This document shows, piece after piece, positions 1 to 6,844 of a stretch of 17,475 nucleotides of DNA (the first letter of the stretch is position 1; each line of letters opens with the position of its first letter). The notes under the pieces were generated by a model that ran no database searches, was not told where the DNA came from, and was given only the letters and a program-made list of their open reading frames with translations. The DNA lies in NCBI GenBank assembly GCA_023431385.1, contig JAEYWA010000078.1, positions 1 through 17,475 on the forward strand, given 5' to 3'. The DNA comes from Bacillota bacterium. GTDB lineage: Bacteria; Bacillota; Clostridia; Acetivibrionales; DSM-1351. The translations under genes were made by a program, and so were the position numbers.

Positions 1-100
1 TTGGAATCAATATCCCTTTCTTACATTTGGGGCAGACTACTTCTTGAGATTTAATTAGTTTTACTGCAAGGTCTCTAGTTAAATTTGTATTGTTCGACAT
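1..100 (-). CDS. N-terminal fragment of a small zinc-ribbon-like protein, cut by the window edge
   Basis: A reading frame starts with ATG at 98-100 on the minus strand and stays open to the window edge, giving 33 residues that begin MSNNTNLTRDLAV and contain the pair C-P-K-C near residues 23-26. A ribosome binding site (AAAAGGAT) lies about 8 bases upstream of the ATG, and a good extended -10 lies further upstream. The Cys-x-x-Cys followed by a Lys/Gly-rich turn is typical of the first half of a zinc ribbon, but the second half is outside the window. Function cannot be assigned. It is separated from the upstream RACo operon by a terminator, so it is probably an independent gene. Confidence 0.55.
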   Translation of the reverse strand, partial: MSNNTNLTRDLAVKLIKSQEVVCPKCKKGILIP

Positions 101-134
101 TATTTTTAATCCTTTTTACTTTTCCTCACCAACA

Positions 135-165
135 ATTATATCACAGGTTAATTTAACTATATCAC
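135..165 (-). promoter_or_regulatory. Putative extended -10 promoter of the leftmost gene
   Basis: On the minus strand TATAAT occurs at 135-140, preceded by TGA, which forms an extended -10 (TGATATAAT). It is about 35 bases upstream of the ATG at 100. No good -35 is visible. The octamer GTGATATA occurs twice (137-144 and 158-165), flanking the palindrome GTTAAATTAAC, and could be an operator. Confidence 0.45.
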
Positions 166-182
166 TGAAATACATGGTTAAA

Positions 183-233
183 CAAAAAAGAAGCATATCC
201 TTCTGATTTTAACTCAGATAAGATATACTTCTT
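183..233 (-). terminator. Rho-independent terminator of the RACo operon
   Basis: Read on the minus strand, an imperfect hairpin (outer arms AAGAAG / CTTCTT, inner pairs around ATATC/GATAT) is followed immediately by a run of T residues (TTCTTTTTTG). It lies about 120 bases past the stop of the RACo-like gene and before the promoter of the next gene, so it should end the DUF1638-cobT-RACo transcript. Confidence 0.7.
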
Positions 234-352
234 AATCTTTTACATGATGTATACTTCATGCTATGTTTCTTTAAGCCTATGTTGTAAGTCATACTTTAAT
301 TCTCATAAAAAATTGTCAATCAATGATTCCTCATCCTATCCGGTTCATTATA

Positions 353-2158
353 TTATGCTTCAAACATCATACAATCAATATAGAAGTCATTGAAATCCTT
401 TGAACTTGATAATTCAACGTATTTAATCTTCTTGCTGATGGAATTTGCCTGGGACAGGCAATCTTGCGACAGGAGTCCTTCAATGGCTCCCTGTCCGGCA
501 GCATTACCTACGGCCTGTATTCTGCCTCTTAATTCAGAAGGAATAAGTCCGATATTTAGTGCGCTGTCAATATTGATATACGTACCAAAGCCACCGGCAA
601 GATATACATTCTTTATGTCAGTAAAACTAATGCCCGATTGCTTTACAAGAACATTAATACCTGCTGCAATTGCTGCTTTAGCGTTTTGAAGCTCACGGAT
701 ATCCTTCTGAGTAATAGCAATGTCACCTTCAATAACAAAAGCACTCATTTTATCTATTACTGCAATATTTTCTAAAATACCGGACATTTCCGGTGATTTC
801 GGTTCCCATTCATCATCTATCCTGCCAGTTTCATCTATTATCCCAATATCAAGCATCTGCGCAACCCCATCCACTATCCCTGTTCCACAAATTCCAACCG
901 GACTCACATCCCCTATAGTCGTATACTTGATACCCGACTGAAGGGAAATACTGTTTATCGCTCCCTTGACACTTCCTATTCCATTTCTAATGTTAGCACC
1001 TTCAAAAGCCGGACCTGCCGCCGAAGAGCATGCATATAAATTATCCTTGTTGCCCAGCACAATCTCTCCATTTGTACCAATATCAATAAGAAGAGCTATT
1101 TCTTCCTGCTGGTACATACCAGTAGAAAGCACCGCAGCTACTGTGTCTGCACCAATGTATGCCGATACAGACGGAAGTATACAGGCAATTCCAAACGAAT
1201 TTATGTCAATACCAAGCTCTTTTGCATTAACAGTTATCATGGATGTTACGGCTGGGATAAAAGGAGCTGCAGCAATATTCTTTGCCGGTACCTTCAGTAG
1301 GAAATGCTGCATTGTAGTATTGCCTACCAGAGTAATTGCATATATGCTTGTCCTTGAAATATTTGCTTCCACACACATTGCTTCAATGCAGTTGTTTAAC
1401 CCATTGATTATTAGTGCTTGCATTTCCCCTAACCCGGCTTCTACCTCAATTGAATGTTTGATTCTGGAAATTACATCGGCACCGAATATCTTTTGAGGAT
1501 TAAGAGCAGATTGTACTGATAGCCTTTCTCCATTTGATAAATCAATAAGGTATGCAGCAATAGTAGTTGTACCAATGTCCACAGCAACACCAAATTGACT
1601 TTTAAGGGTATCACCAGCTTCTACTCCCAATAAACGGGTTCCCGCTTTTATTAATGAAACATTGTAATCTTCCTGCCTTATTATTTCAGGTATCATTCTA
1701 ATTAGCTGCAAATTAGGAGTTCCAATCTCCAAATCATCACCGATAACCCTTTCAAAATCCGCTGTCTGACATGACAGACCAGGCTTTTCAAGAGTAAGCT
1801 TCTCCTTTGTAACAATAGGCAAAATTGCTATGTTTCTCTGTCTGCCTTCAGTTACAATTTGTGCCTGCATATTAACGTCTTCTATAATAACTTCCATATC
1901 TGACTGAACATTATAGCTGCACGATAGCCTGTAGCCAGCCTCAATCGCACTAGCTCCAAGTATTTTCATCTCATTTGAGGACGCAGCAGGTAAAGCCTCT
2001 GACACAATTCTGACCTTGCATTTACCACAGGTGCCATTTCCATTACAAGGTGAATTAACAGTAATATTGGCTTCTCTGAGCAGCTTCAATAAATTCTGAC
2101 CCGTTTCTGCCACAATTTTATATATTTCTCCATTTGTTTTTACTGTAAGCTTTGGCAT
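353..2158 (-). CDS. RACo-like reductive activator of corrinoid proteins (2Fe-2S ferredoxin plus ASKHA ATPase)
   Basis: This 601-residue cytosolic protein has the architecture of corrinoid-activation enzymes (RACo / RamA-like function, DUF4445 family). Such enzymes use ATP to drive electron transfer that returns inactive Co(II) corrinoid to Co(I). An N-terminal plant-type 2Fe-2S domain (about residues 1-95) carries the ligands C38, C44, C47 and C80. A linker follows, then an actin-like ATPase domain with phosphate-binding loops DIGTTT (194-199) and LIDIGTNGE (357-365) and the glycine-rich VYLAGGFG near residue 520. Length is close to that of characterised RACo proteins. The ATG at 2158 has a GGAG site 5 bases upstream. 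It is the last gene of a minus-strand operon after DUF1638 and cobT, opposite mtaB, so MtaC is the expected client. A 121-base gap with three hairpins separates it from cobT. The family is certain; the client is inferred from context. Confidence 0.9.
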   Translation of the reverse strand: MPKLTVKTNGEIYKIVAETGQNLLKLLREANITVNSPCNGNGTCGKCKVRIVSEALPAASSNEMKILGASAIEAGYRLSCSYNVQSDMEVIIEDVNMQAQIVTEGRQRNIAILPIVTKEKLTLEKPGLSCQTADFERVIGDDLEIGTPNLQLIRMIPEIIRQEDYNVSLIKAGTRLLGVEAGDTLKSQFGVAVDIGTTTIAAYLIDLSNGERLSVQSALNPQKIFGADVISRIKHSIEVEAGLGEMQALIINGLNNCIEAMCVEANISRTSIYAITLVGNTTMQHFLLKVPAKNIAAAPFIPAVTSMITVNAKELGIDINSFGIACILPSVSAYIGADTVAAVLSTGMYQQEEIALLIDIGTNGEIVLGNKDNLYACSSAAGPAFEGANIRNGIGSVKGAINSISLQSGIKYTTIGDVSPVGICGTGIVDGVAQMLDIGIIDETGRIDDEWEPKSPEMSGILENIAVIDKMSAFVIEGDIAITQKDIRELQNAKAAIAAGINVLVKQSGISFTDIKNVYLAGGFGTYINIDSALNIGLIPSELRGRIQAVGNAAGQGAIEGLLSQDCLSQANSISKKIKYVELSSSKDFNDFYIDCMMFEA

Positions 2159-2171
2159 ATTATCTCCAATC

Positions 2172-2264
2172 TACGTGCATAGCACGTACACAAATAATTA
2201 TGAAAAGACACGAAGTGGCTTTTCGTTGCGTGAAATTAGTGATGATTTACCAATAATTTCACGC
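2172..2264 (-). repeat. Three consecutive inverted repeats in the cobT-RACo gap
   Basis: The gap holds three hairpins. The first has perfect arms of 11 bases at 2228-2238 and 2254-2264 (GCGTGAAATTA / TAATTTCACGC) with a 15-base loop. The second is at 2203-2223 (AAAAGACAC, loop GAA, GTGGCTTTT, one mismatch). The third is a perfect 7-bp stem at 2172-2178 / 2182-2188 with loop ATA. The last one sits just upstream of the RACo ribosome binding site on the minus-strand transcript. None has a proper U-run, so they look like RNA processing, stability or attenuation elements and not terminators. The hairpins are visible in the sequence; the role is inferred. Confidence 0.6.
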
Positions 2265-2279
2265 TAACAACCTCTTTCT

Positions 2280-3335
2280 CTATTCTTGAGGTACATATTG
2301 TTCAATACTGGCGTCGGTAAAGCTCCCCATCTGAGTGTAGGCGGCTATTGCAGCATCAATAAGCTGATAACCTAAGGCTGCTCCTGTTCCCTCTCCAAGT
2401 CTCATACCCAGATTTAGCATAGGCTCCATATTAAGAGCCTTCATAACAGACGCAGTACCAGGCTCAGCCGATCCATGAGATGGCAGCATGTAATCCCTTG
2501 CACCAGGATGTATCCGTGCTGCTAATAACGCAGCAACAGCAGAAATAAAACCATCAATAACAATAGGAATTCTGTATAGGGCCGCCCCTAAAAAGCAACC
2601 GGTCAACCCGGCAATATCAAAGCCTCCAACTTTTGAAAGAACATCGATGGGATCACTGGGGTTAGGTTGATTTATTTGAATTGACCGTTTAATAACATCG
2701 ATTTTATTAATATAAGCATCTTTAGATAAACCAGATCCAACACCTACTATGGTATTAACCGGCATACCGGTTAATACCGCTGTAATTGCGCTGCTTGTGG
2801 AGGTATTTCCAATACCCATTTCACCAGTTCCAAGAAGATTTATTCCTTCAGACTTCAGGTCTCTTACAATATCTACACCTGTCTGAATAGCTTTTATTGC
2901 TTCGTCATGAGTCATTGCAGGACCCTTTGCCATATTCCACGTGCCATTTCTTATTTTTCTGTTTAGTATAGTGGAATATGGTATTTCAGCGTCAACTCCA
3001 ATGTCCACAACGACTACTCTTGCCCCTGTAAGCCGTGAAAACACATTTATTCCTGTTATTCCACGAGTAAAATTACAGGTTACTGAAGCAGTTACGCTTT
3101 TGGGGCAGGAGCTTACGCCCTCCTCAACGACCCCGTTGTCTGCACACATTATGACTGTTGCCTTGTTATCTACTCTAGGTAATGCAGAACCATTTATACC
3201 TGCAAGTCTTACCACAATTTCTTCAAGCTTTCCAAGGCTTCCAAGTGGTTTTGTAAGGCTATCCAATCTCATTTGCGCAGCCTTCATCGATTCTATATCA
3301 AGAGGTACTATTTTTCTTATTAATTCATCCAGCAT
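2280..3335 (-). CDS. cobT: Nicotinate-nucleotide:dimethylbenzimidazole phosphoribosyltransferase (CobT)
   Basis: CobT transfers the phosphoribosyl group of nicotinate mononucleotide to 5,6-dimethylbenzimidazole (or a related base), giving alpha-ribazole phosphate for the lower ligand of cobalamin. The 351-residue length matches the family. Signature stretches are present: LDSLTKPLGSLGKLE near residues 24-38, the loop GEMGIGNTS (171-179), GAALYRIPIVIDGF around 250-263, HGSAEPG around 288-294, and LGEGTGAA (313-320). E315 of the last stretch corresponds to the catalytic Glu317 of the Salmonella enzyme. The ATG has a GAGG site about 10 bases upstream. It is 30 bases downstream of DUF1638 in the same operon, away from any other cobamide synthesis gene. 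This suggests it was recruited to supply or remodel the cofactor of the methyltransferase system. Confidence 0.95.
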   Translation of the reverse strand: MLDELIRKIVPLDIESMKAAQMRLDSLTKPLGSLGKLEEIVVRLAGINGSALPRVDNKATVIMCADNGVVEEGVSSCPKSVTASVTCNFTRGITGINVFSRLTGARVVVVDIGVDAEIPYSTILNRKIRNGTWNMAKGPAMTHDEAIKAIQTGVDIVRDLKSEGINLLGTGEMGIGNTSTSSAITAVLTGMPVNTIVGVGSGLSKDAYINKIDVIKRSIQINQPNPSDPIDVLSKVGGFDIAGLTGCFLGAALYRIPIVIDGFISAVAALLAARIHPGARDYMLPSHGSAEPGTASVMKALNMEPMLNLGMRLGEGTGAALGYQLIDAAIAAYTQMGSFTDASIEQYVPQE

Positions 3336-3365
3336 TTAAATCAACCTCAATTTTTTATTTTTTTA

Positions 3366-4109
3366 CTATTCCTTTGTAATTATTTCATCATCGTAGGATG
3401 CTTTAACTACTGCCCCAGGAGGAAATATTAATACTTCATTCTCATTAAATTCACCATTCAATATATTTTTCATTAGCGTATTACTTCCCTCAATTTCTAC
3501 GAAACCCCAATTGAAGAATTCCGATGAACTCTTTGTGAATTCTCTATAATACTCATTATTCTGGAAACAGTCCCAAGAAATAAACCCGGCATTTTTATAC
3601 TCCTTCATCCAGTTTTGCTCCATCTCCATAAGAAATTCAGCATTATCTTCGCCATATCTCTGTGTATAATCGTTAAGCAGTGCATTATATTTGAGTTCAC
3701 TGGGCTGCCAGCCTCTCTCTATCCAGCCGCTGGAAAACCAGTAGGTTCCCGGGTGCTCGTTAAAGTAGCTTCTGTATTTCTCCTTGGACCCCATAAGAAG
3801 GGTTATACAGTCATGAGCTTTAGGGATTATCATAGGTACTGTTTTACTTGTAAGTCCAACAATACCATTACTGCACAACCCGTAGCCGAGAATAATGTAA
3901 TCATAACTTGGACAGGTATTATAATAGTTATAAGGAAACTCGCCATTGGCCTTGTCTATTTCAGCCTGAACTCCTTCTCTTAACTTATCCGGGGTGTTGT
4001 GTAGCCCTTGATTTAAAAATGCTACATCAATATAATGCTTTGATTGACTTGCCAGAAAAGATATCTCTCTATTTAAAACATCACATGCTATAATCTTAAG
4101 CTTTAACAT
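3366..4109 (-). CDS. DUF1638 protein associated with corrinoid methyltransferase genes
   Basis: This 247-residue protein belongs to DUF1638, a family of unknown biochemical function that, from memory, often sits beside methyltransferase/corrinoid genes in methanogens and anaerobic bacteria. Visible features are a predicted beta strand at the N-terminus ending in C9 (KIIACDV), CPSYDYIILGYGLCSNG with C66 and C79, and PKAHDCITLLMGS with H99 and C101. These Cys/His residues could form a metal or corrinoid site, but that is inference. No signal peptide or membrane segment is seen. The ATG at 4107-4109 is chosen because GGAGG lies 5 bases upstream; an in-frame ATG at 4130 has no ribosome binding site. 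It is the first gene of the DUF1638-cobT-RACo operon and is divergent from mtaB. Confidence 0.8.
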   Translation of the reverse strand: MLKLKIIACDVLNREISFLASQSKHYIDVAFLNQGLHNTPDKLREGVQAEIDKANGEFPYNYYNTCPSYDYIILGYGLCSNGIVGLTSKTVPMIIPKAHDCITLLMGSKEKYRSYFNEHPGTYWFSSGWIERGWQPSELKYNALLNDYTQRYGEDNAEFLMEMEQNWMKEYKNAGFISWDCFQNNEYYREFTKSSSEFFNWGFVEIEGSNTLMKNILNGEFNENEVLIFPPGAVVKASYDDEIITKE

Positions 4110-4358
4110 ATTAACCTCCATTTCTAACATGCGGTAAATGAAATGTATATTAAATATATCAAATTATGTGTATTTAATGTAGAAATAATTTTTGAAAATA
4201 TATAATTTTTTTTGCATAAAAAATTTCTATGTTTTTTAATCCTTATTAACTTTATAGGATTACTAATTTATTCTAAAAACCTCAAAAATATTCAAGAATT
4301 CAATAAGCAATATCTTTTATAATCTAACTAAATCAAAAAATTAAAGGAGTGTATTGAC
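4110..4358. promoter_or_regulatory. Divergent control region between the DUF1638 operon and mtaB
   Basis: This 249-base, very AT-rich gap must hold the promoters of both operons. For mtaB a perfect -10 TATAAT lies at 4318-4323, 35 bases before the ATG; no clear -35 is seen. An inverted repeat TAATCCT (4237-4243) / AGGATTA (4256-4262) with a 12-base spacer is a candidate operator. Its spacer contains AACTTTAT, the reverse complement of the ATAAAGTT core repeated upstream of the CobW gene. No convincing promoter could be chosen for the minus strand and no riboswitch-like structure was recognised. Confidence 0.45.
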
Positions 4359-5735
4359 ATGATATTTAACAAATTAGCCTATGAAAATGTTAATGATTTT
4401 ATTTATGGTGTATCTCAAAAGCCTGTTGTATGTAAGAATGGTCTAGTGATTGGCGGAGGTACTATTTACCCCGAATTAAACTTTACTCTCCCTACCATGC
4501 TGATTAATAAAGACAGCATGCCTGATGTTATCAAAGAATATAAAGCTATTATTGAAGATGCCTGCAAACGAGCAAAGGAATTATATATTCCAGGATTAGT
4601 TGTGGAGGTTGAACTCTTGCCTCCCACTACCTACAACCCTGAGTGGGGAATCGAAATAACCAAAGCTGTAAGAGAAACCATGTATGAGTATGAGGCAAAG
4701 CATGGGTTGAAAAGTGCTCTTAGAATTACGCCGGTCGATATTCGGGAGGACAGAAAATCTCCTCATATGTGGCATGGAAGTCATTGGGATTCTATAATGG
4801 AAACCTTTGAAGGCTGCGCCAAAGCAGGAGCAGATTTGCTTGCAATTGAGTCTATAGGCGGTAAGGATATGCATGATGAAGCTATGATGTTCTGCGAAAT
4901 TGACAAATCCTTATTTTCACTTGGTGTGTTGGGTGCTATGGATATGTCCAGACTCTGGAAAGAAATAAAAGGAATTGCTGATAGAACCGGAACGATTGCA
5001 GCAGGTGACTCTGCCTGTGGATTTGCAAATACAGTAATGGTACTTGCAGATAGAGGCTTTGTTCCAAAAATCTTTGCTGCCGTTGTCAGGGTAATTTCAT
5101 CTGTAAGAAGCTTAGTCGCTATTGAAGAGGGAGCCGTTGGGCCTCACAAGGATTGCGGATATGAGGGAATATACGTAAAGGCTATAACCGGAACTCCAAT
5201 ATCTATGGAGGGTAAATCAAGTGCATGTGCTCATTTGAGCCCAGTTGGAAATATAGCAGCCTGCGTAGCTGACCTGTGGAGTAATGAATCAGTTCAGAAC
5301 ATAAAACTACTTGGCGGAATGGCTCCGACAGTGTCTATGGAGCAATTGGCGTACGACTGTAGATTAATGAATACAGCAGCAGAATCAGGTAAGCAAAACG
5401 CTTTATTACTCAGAGATTGGTTGTGCGAGTCTGATAGCAAATATGATCCGCAAGCATATGTTTTGAGACCTGATGTAGCCATAGAAATTTCCAGAGAGAT
5501 TATCAAAAAGGATACTCCTTTCGAACGCTCCAAAGCTGCGGCAATTGCAACCATTGATATTCTGAACAAGGCTGTTGCCAGTAACAAAGTTCAAATTAGT
5601 GAAAGGGAGCGTCAATGGTTGCCTACAATGCAGAAACAGGTTGAGGCTATCCCTGATGACTCTGAAAAGTTTATTGCAGAAATGCTGGAAAGAGATGAGT
5701 CAGGCAAGATGGATCCTAAGAAATATGACCTTTAA
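4359..5735 (+). CDS. mtaB: Methanol:corrinoid methyltransferase MtaB
   Basis: MtaB is the zinc-dependent enzyme that activates methanol and moves its methyl group to the Co(I) corrinoid of MtaC. The 458-residue length nearly equals the Methanosarcina barkeri enzyme. The zinc ligands known there (Glu164, Cys220, Cys269) are matched by E164 (AIESIGG), C220 (GDSACGFANT) and C266 (GPHKDCGYEG). The family stretch VEVELLPPTTYNPEWG is at about 82-97. The ATG has AAAGGAG 9 bases upstream and a TATAAT -10 in the gap before it. It starts a plus-strand unit that may continue into the CobW-type gene after a strong hairpin. MtaC is about 2.6 kb away in another transcript although the two proteins normally form a tight complex. 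Methanol is the expected substrate from the conserved site; a related methylated alcohol cannot be excluded. Confidence 0.94.
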   Translation: MIFNKLAYENVNDFIYGVSQKPVVCKNGLVIGGGTIYPELNFTLPTMLINKDSMPDVIKEYKAIIEDACKRAKELYIPGLVVEVELLPPTTYNPEWGIEITKAVRETMYEYEAKHGLKSALRITPVDIREDRKSPHMWHGSHWDSIMETFEGCAKAGADLLAIESIGGKDMHDEAMMFCEIDKSLFSLGVLGAMDMSRLWKEIKGIADRTGTIAAGDSACGFANTVMVLADRGFVPKIFAAVVRVISSVRSLVAIEEGAVGPHKDCGYEGIYVKAITGTPISMEGKSSACAHLSPVGNIAACVADLWSNESVQNIKLLGGMAPTVSMEQLAYDCRLMNTAAESGKQNALLLRDWLCESDSKYDPQAYVLRPDVAIEISREIIKKDTPFERSKAAAIATIDILNKAVASNKVQISERERQWLPTMQKQVEAIPDDSEKFIAEMLERDESGKMDPKKYDL

Positions 5736-5756
5736 ACCCTGTTAATCTTACTTTTC

Positions 5757-5797
5757 AACTTATCAAGCTGTACTGATTTAGTCCAGCTTGATAAGTT
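5757..5797 (+). terminator. Strong hairpin after mtaB, weak or leaky terminator or mRNA 3'-end structure
   Basis: Perfect 14-base arms AACTTATCAAGCTG (5757-5770) and CAGCTTGATAAGTT (5784-5797) enclose a 13-base loop that can pair further (ACT/AGT). It starts 21 bases after the mtaB stop. The sequence after it is TAAATTTATAA, without a true T-run, so partial termination or transcript protection is as likely as full termination. This would let mtaB be made in excess over the CobW-type protein. Confidence 0.6.
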
Positions 5798-5821
5798 AAA
5801 TTTATAAATGCAAATTATATC

Positions 5822-5869
5822 ATAAAGTTTACCATAAAGTTTTCTATAAAGTTTACAATACAGTTTACT
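5822..5869 (+). repeat. Four tandem 12-bp direct repeats upstream of the CobW-type gene
   Basis: Four head-to-tail units of exactly 12 bases lie here: ATAAAGTTTACC, ATAAAGTTTTCT, ATAAAGTTTACA and ATACAGTTTACT. They end 24 bases before the ATG of the CobW-type gene, just upstream of its ribosome binding site. The exact period and position suggest either a multi-site operator (AraC-type proteins bind direct repeats) or a slippage-prone repeat setting the leader length. Function is inferred. Confidence 0.75.
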
Positions 5870-5893
5870 AAAAATTAAAAGGATGGGTGTCAA

Positions 5894-6841
5894 ATGATTA
5901 AAGTTAATGTTGTTTCAGGCTTTCTCGGTGCAGGGAAAACAACACTTATAAAATACTTAGCCGCTGCATTAACAGAAAATAATGAAAAAGTAGTAATTGT
6001 GGAAAATGAATTCGGTCAAATAGGGATAGATGGCAAACTACTTGAACTTGAAGGGCTGGCTGTCTATGAGATATCAAGTGGTTGTATATGCTGTACTCTA
6101 AAGAATGATTTTACCAGCACTCTCCTCCACATTGCAGATGTTATTTGCCCTGATAGAGTACTTATAGAGCCTTCTGGAATTTTCGTGTTAAGTGAGATAT
6201 ACGATATATTTACAAATCCTCAAATAATGTCTCGCCTAACCTTATGCTCGGCACTTACTGTAATTGATGGTATAAAATTTCTTAAACAAAGAAATCATTA
6301 TGGATATTTCTTTGAAAACCAGATAAATTACGCTGATAAACTGTTACTAAGTAAAACAAAGGATATTCCAGAAATTACGCTGTTAAGCATAATCGAGGAT
6401 TTACAGAATATTAATCCAAAAGTTGAAATTATCTCAGACGAATGGACAGCCATGAGCAAAAATGACTTTTTAGCTCTGTTATCTTCTCAAAACTCAACAC
6501 TTACACTTAATGAATCACTGTTCAATAAAAATTTATATACTAAGAACACAACTGCATATAAAAGACATGGTAAGCACAATTTCATGGCCTTTGGCTTATC
6601 GGGACCTTTCAGATGTTCTGAAACCAAACTGGACGACATGCTATCTACCCTAACCCTTGGTTCTTTTGGAAGCTTAATAAGAGCTAAGGGACATGTTGAT
6701 AGTGAAGATGGCACTTTGGAATTCAACTATGTGGATGGCACATATGAAATAAACCAAATCGCCGGGGAAATTGAGCCTTCTGTATGTTTTATTGGTGAAG
6801 AGTTGGATAAAACAGGTATAACGGCGTTGTTTGTAAAATAA
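5894..6841 (+). CDS. CobW/COG0523-family G3E GTPase, putative metallochaperone
   Basis: This 315-residue cytosolic P-loop GTPase belongs to the CobW/P47K (COG0523) family, whose members deliver metals such as zinc, cobalt or nickel to client enzymes. The Walker A motif GFLGAGKT is at residues 9-16, the family's metal-binding C-x-C-C at C64, C66 and C67 (SSGCICCTL), and the E-P-S-G switch region (RVLIEPSGI) near 93-101. A CobW C-terminal domain covers about 230-315. The ATG has an AAAAGGATGG site upstream and four 12-bp repeats before that. Its position after mtaB suggests loading of zinc into MtaB/MtaA or a role in cobalt/corrinoid handling. That client is inferred. It is not evidence for aerobic cobaltochelatase, since no cobN is seen. 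It converges with the regulator gene, with 3 bases between the stop codons. Confidence 0.85.
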   Translation: MIKVNVVSGFLGAGKTTLIKYLAAALTENNEKVVIVENEFGQIGIDGKLLELEGLAVYEISSGCICCTLKNDFTSTLLHIADVICPDRVLIEPSGIFVLSEIYDIFTNPQIMSRLTLCSALTVIDGIKFLKQRNHYGYFFENQINYADKLLLSKTKDIPEITLLSIIEDLQNINPKVEIISDEWTAMSKNDFLALLSSQNSTLTLNESLFNKNLYTKNTTAYKRHGKHNFMAFGLSGPFRCSETKLDDMLSTLTLGSFGSLIRAKGHVDSEDGTLEFNYVDGTYEINQIAGEIEPSVCFIGEELDKTGITALFVK

Positions 6842-6844
6842 CCT

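Noticed and set aside
243..260. Imperfect 18-bp palindrome CATGATGTATACTTCATG downstream of the RACo gene
   Set aside because: It has one mismatch, lies between a stop codon and the terminator, and has no second copy or nearby promoter that would support an operator role.
966..1496. Long plus-strand open frame opposite the RACo-like gene
   Set aside because: It lies wholly inside a clearly coding minus-strand gene and its protein resembles no family; it is a codon shadow.
2210..2224. GCCACT on the minus strand, resembling part of a B12 box of a cobalamin riboswitch
   Set aside because: It is one arm of a short local hairpin; the larger conserved riboswitch core and other helices are absent. 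No cobalamin riboswitch was recognised elsewhere in the window.
5894..6841. CobW as part of aerobic cobalamin synthesis
   Set aside because: No cobN or other aerobic pathway genes are present and the context is anaerobic methyl transfer; the family has many non-cobalamin members.
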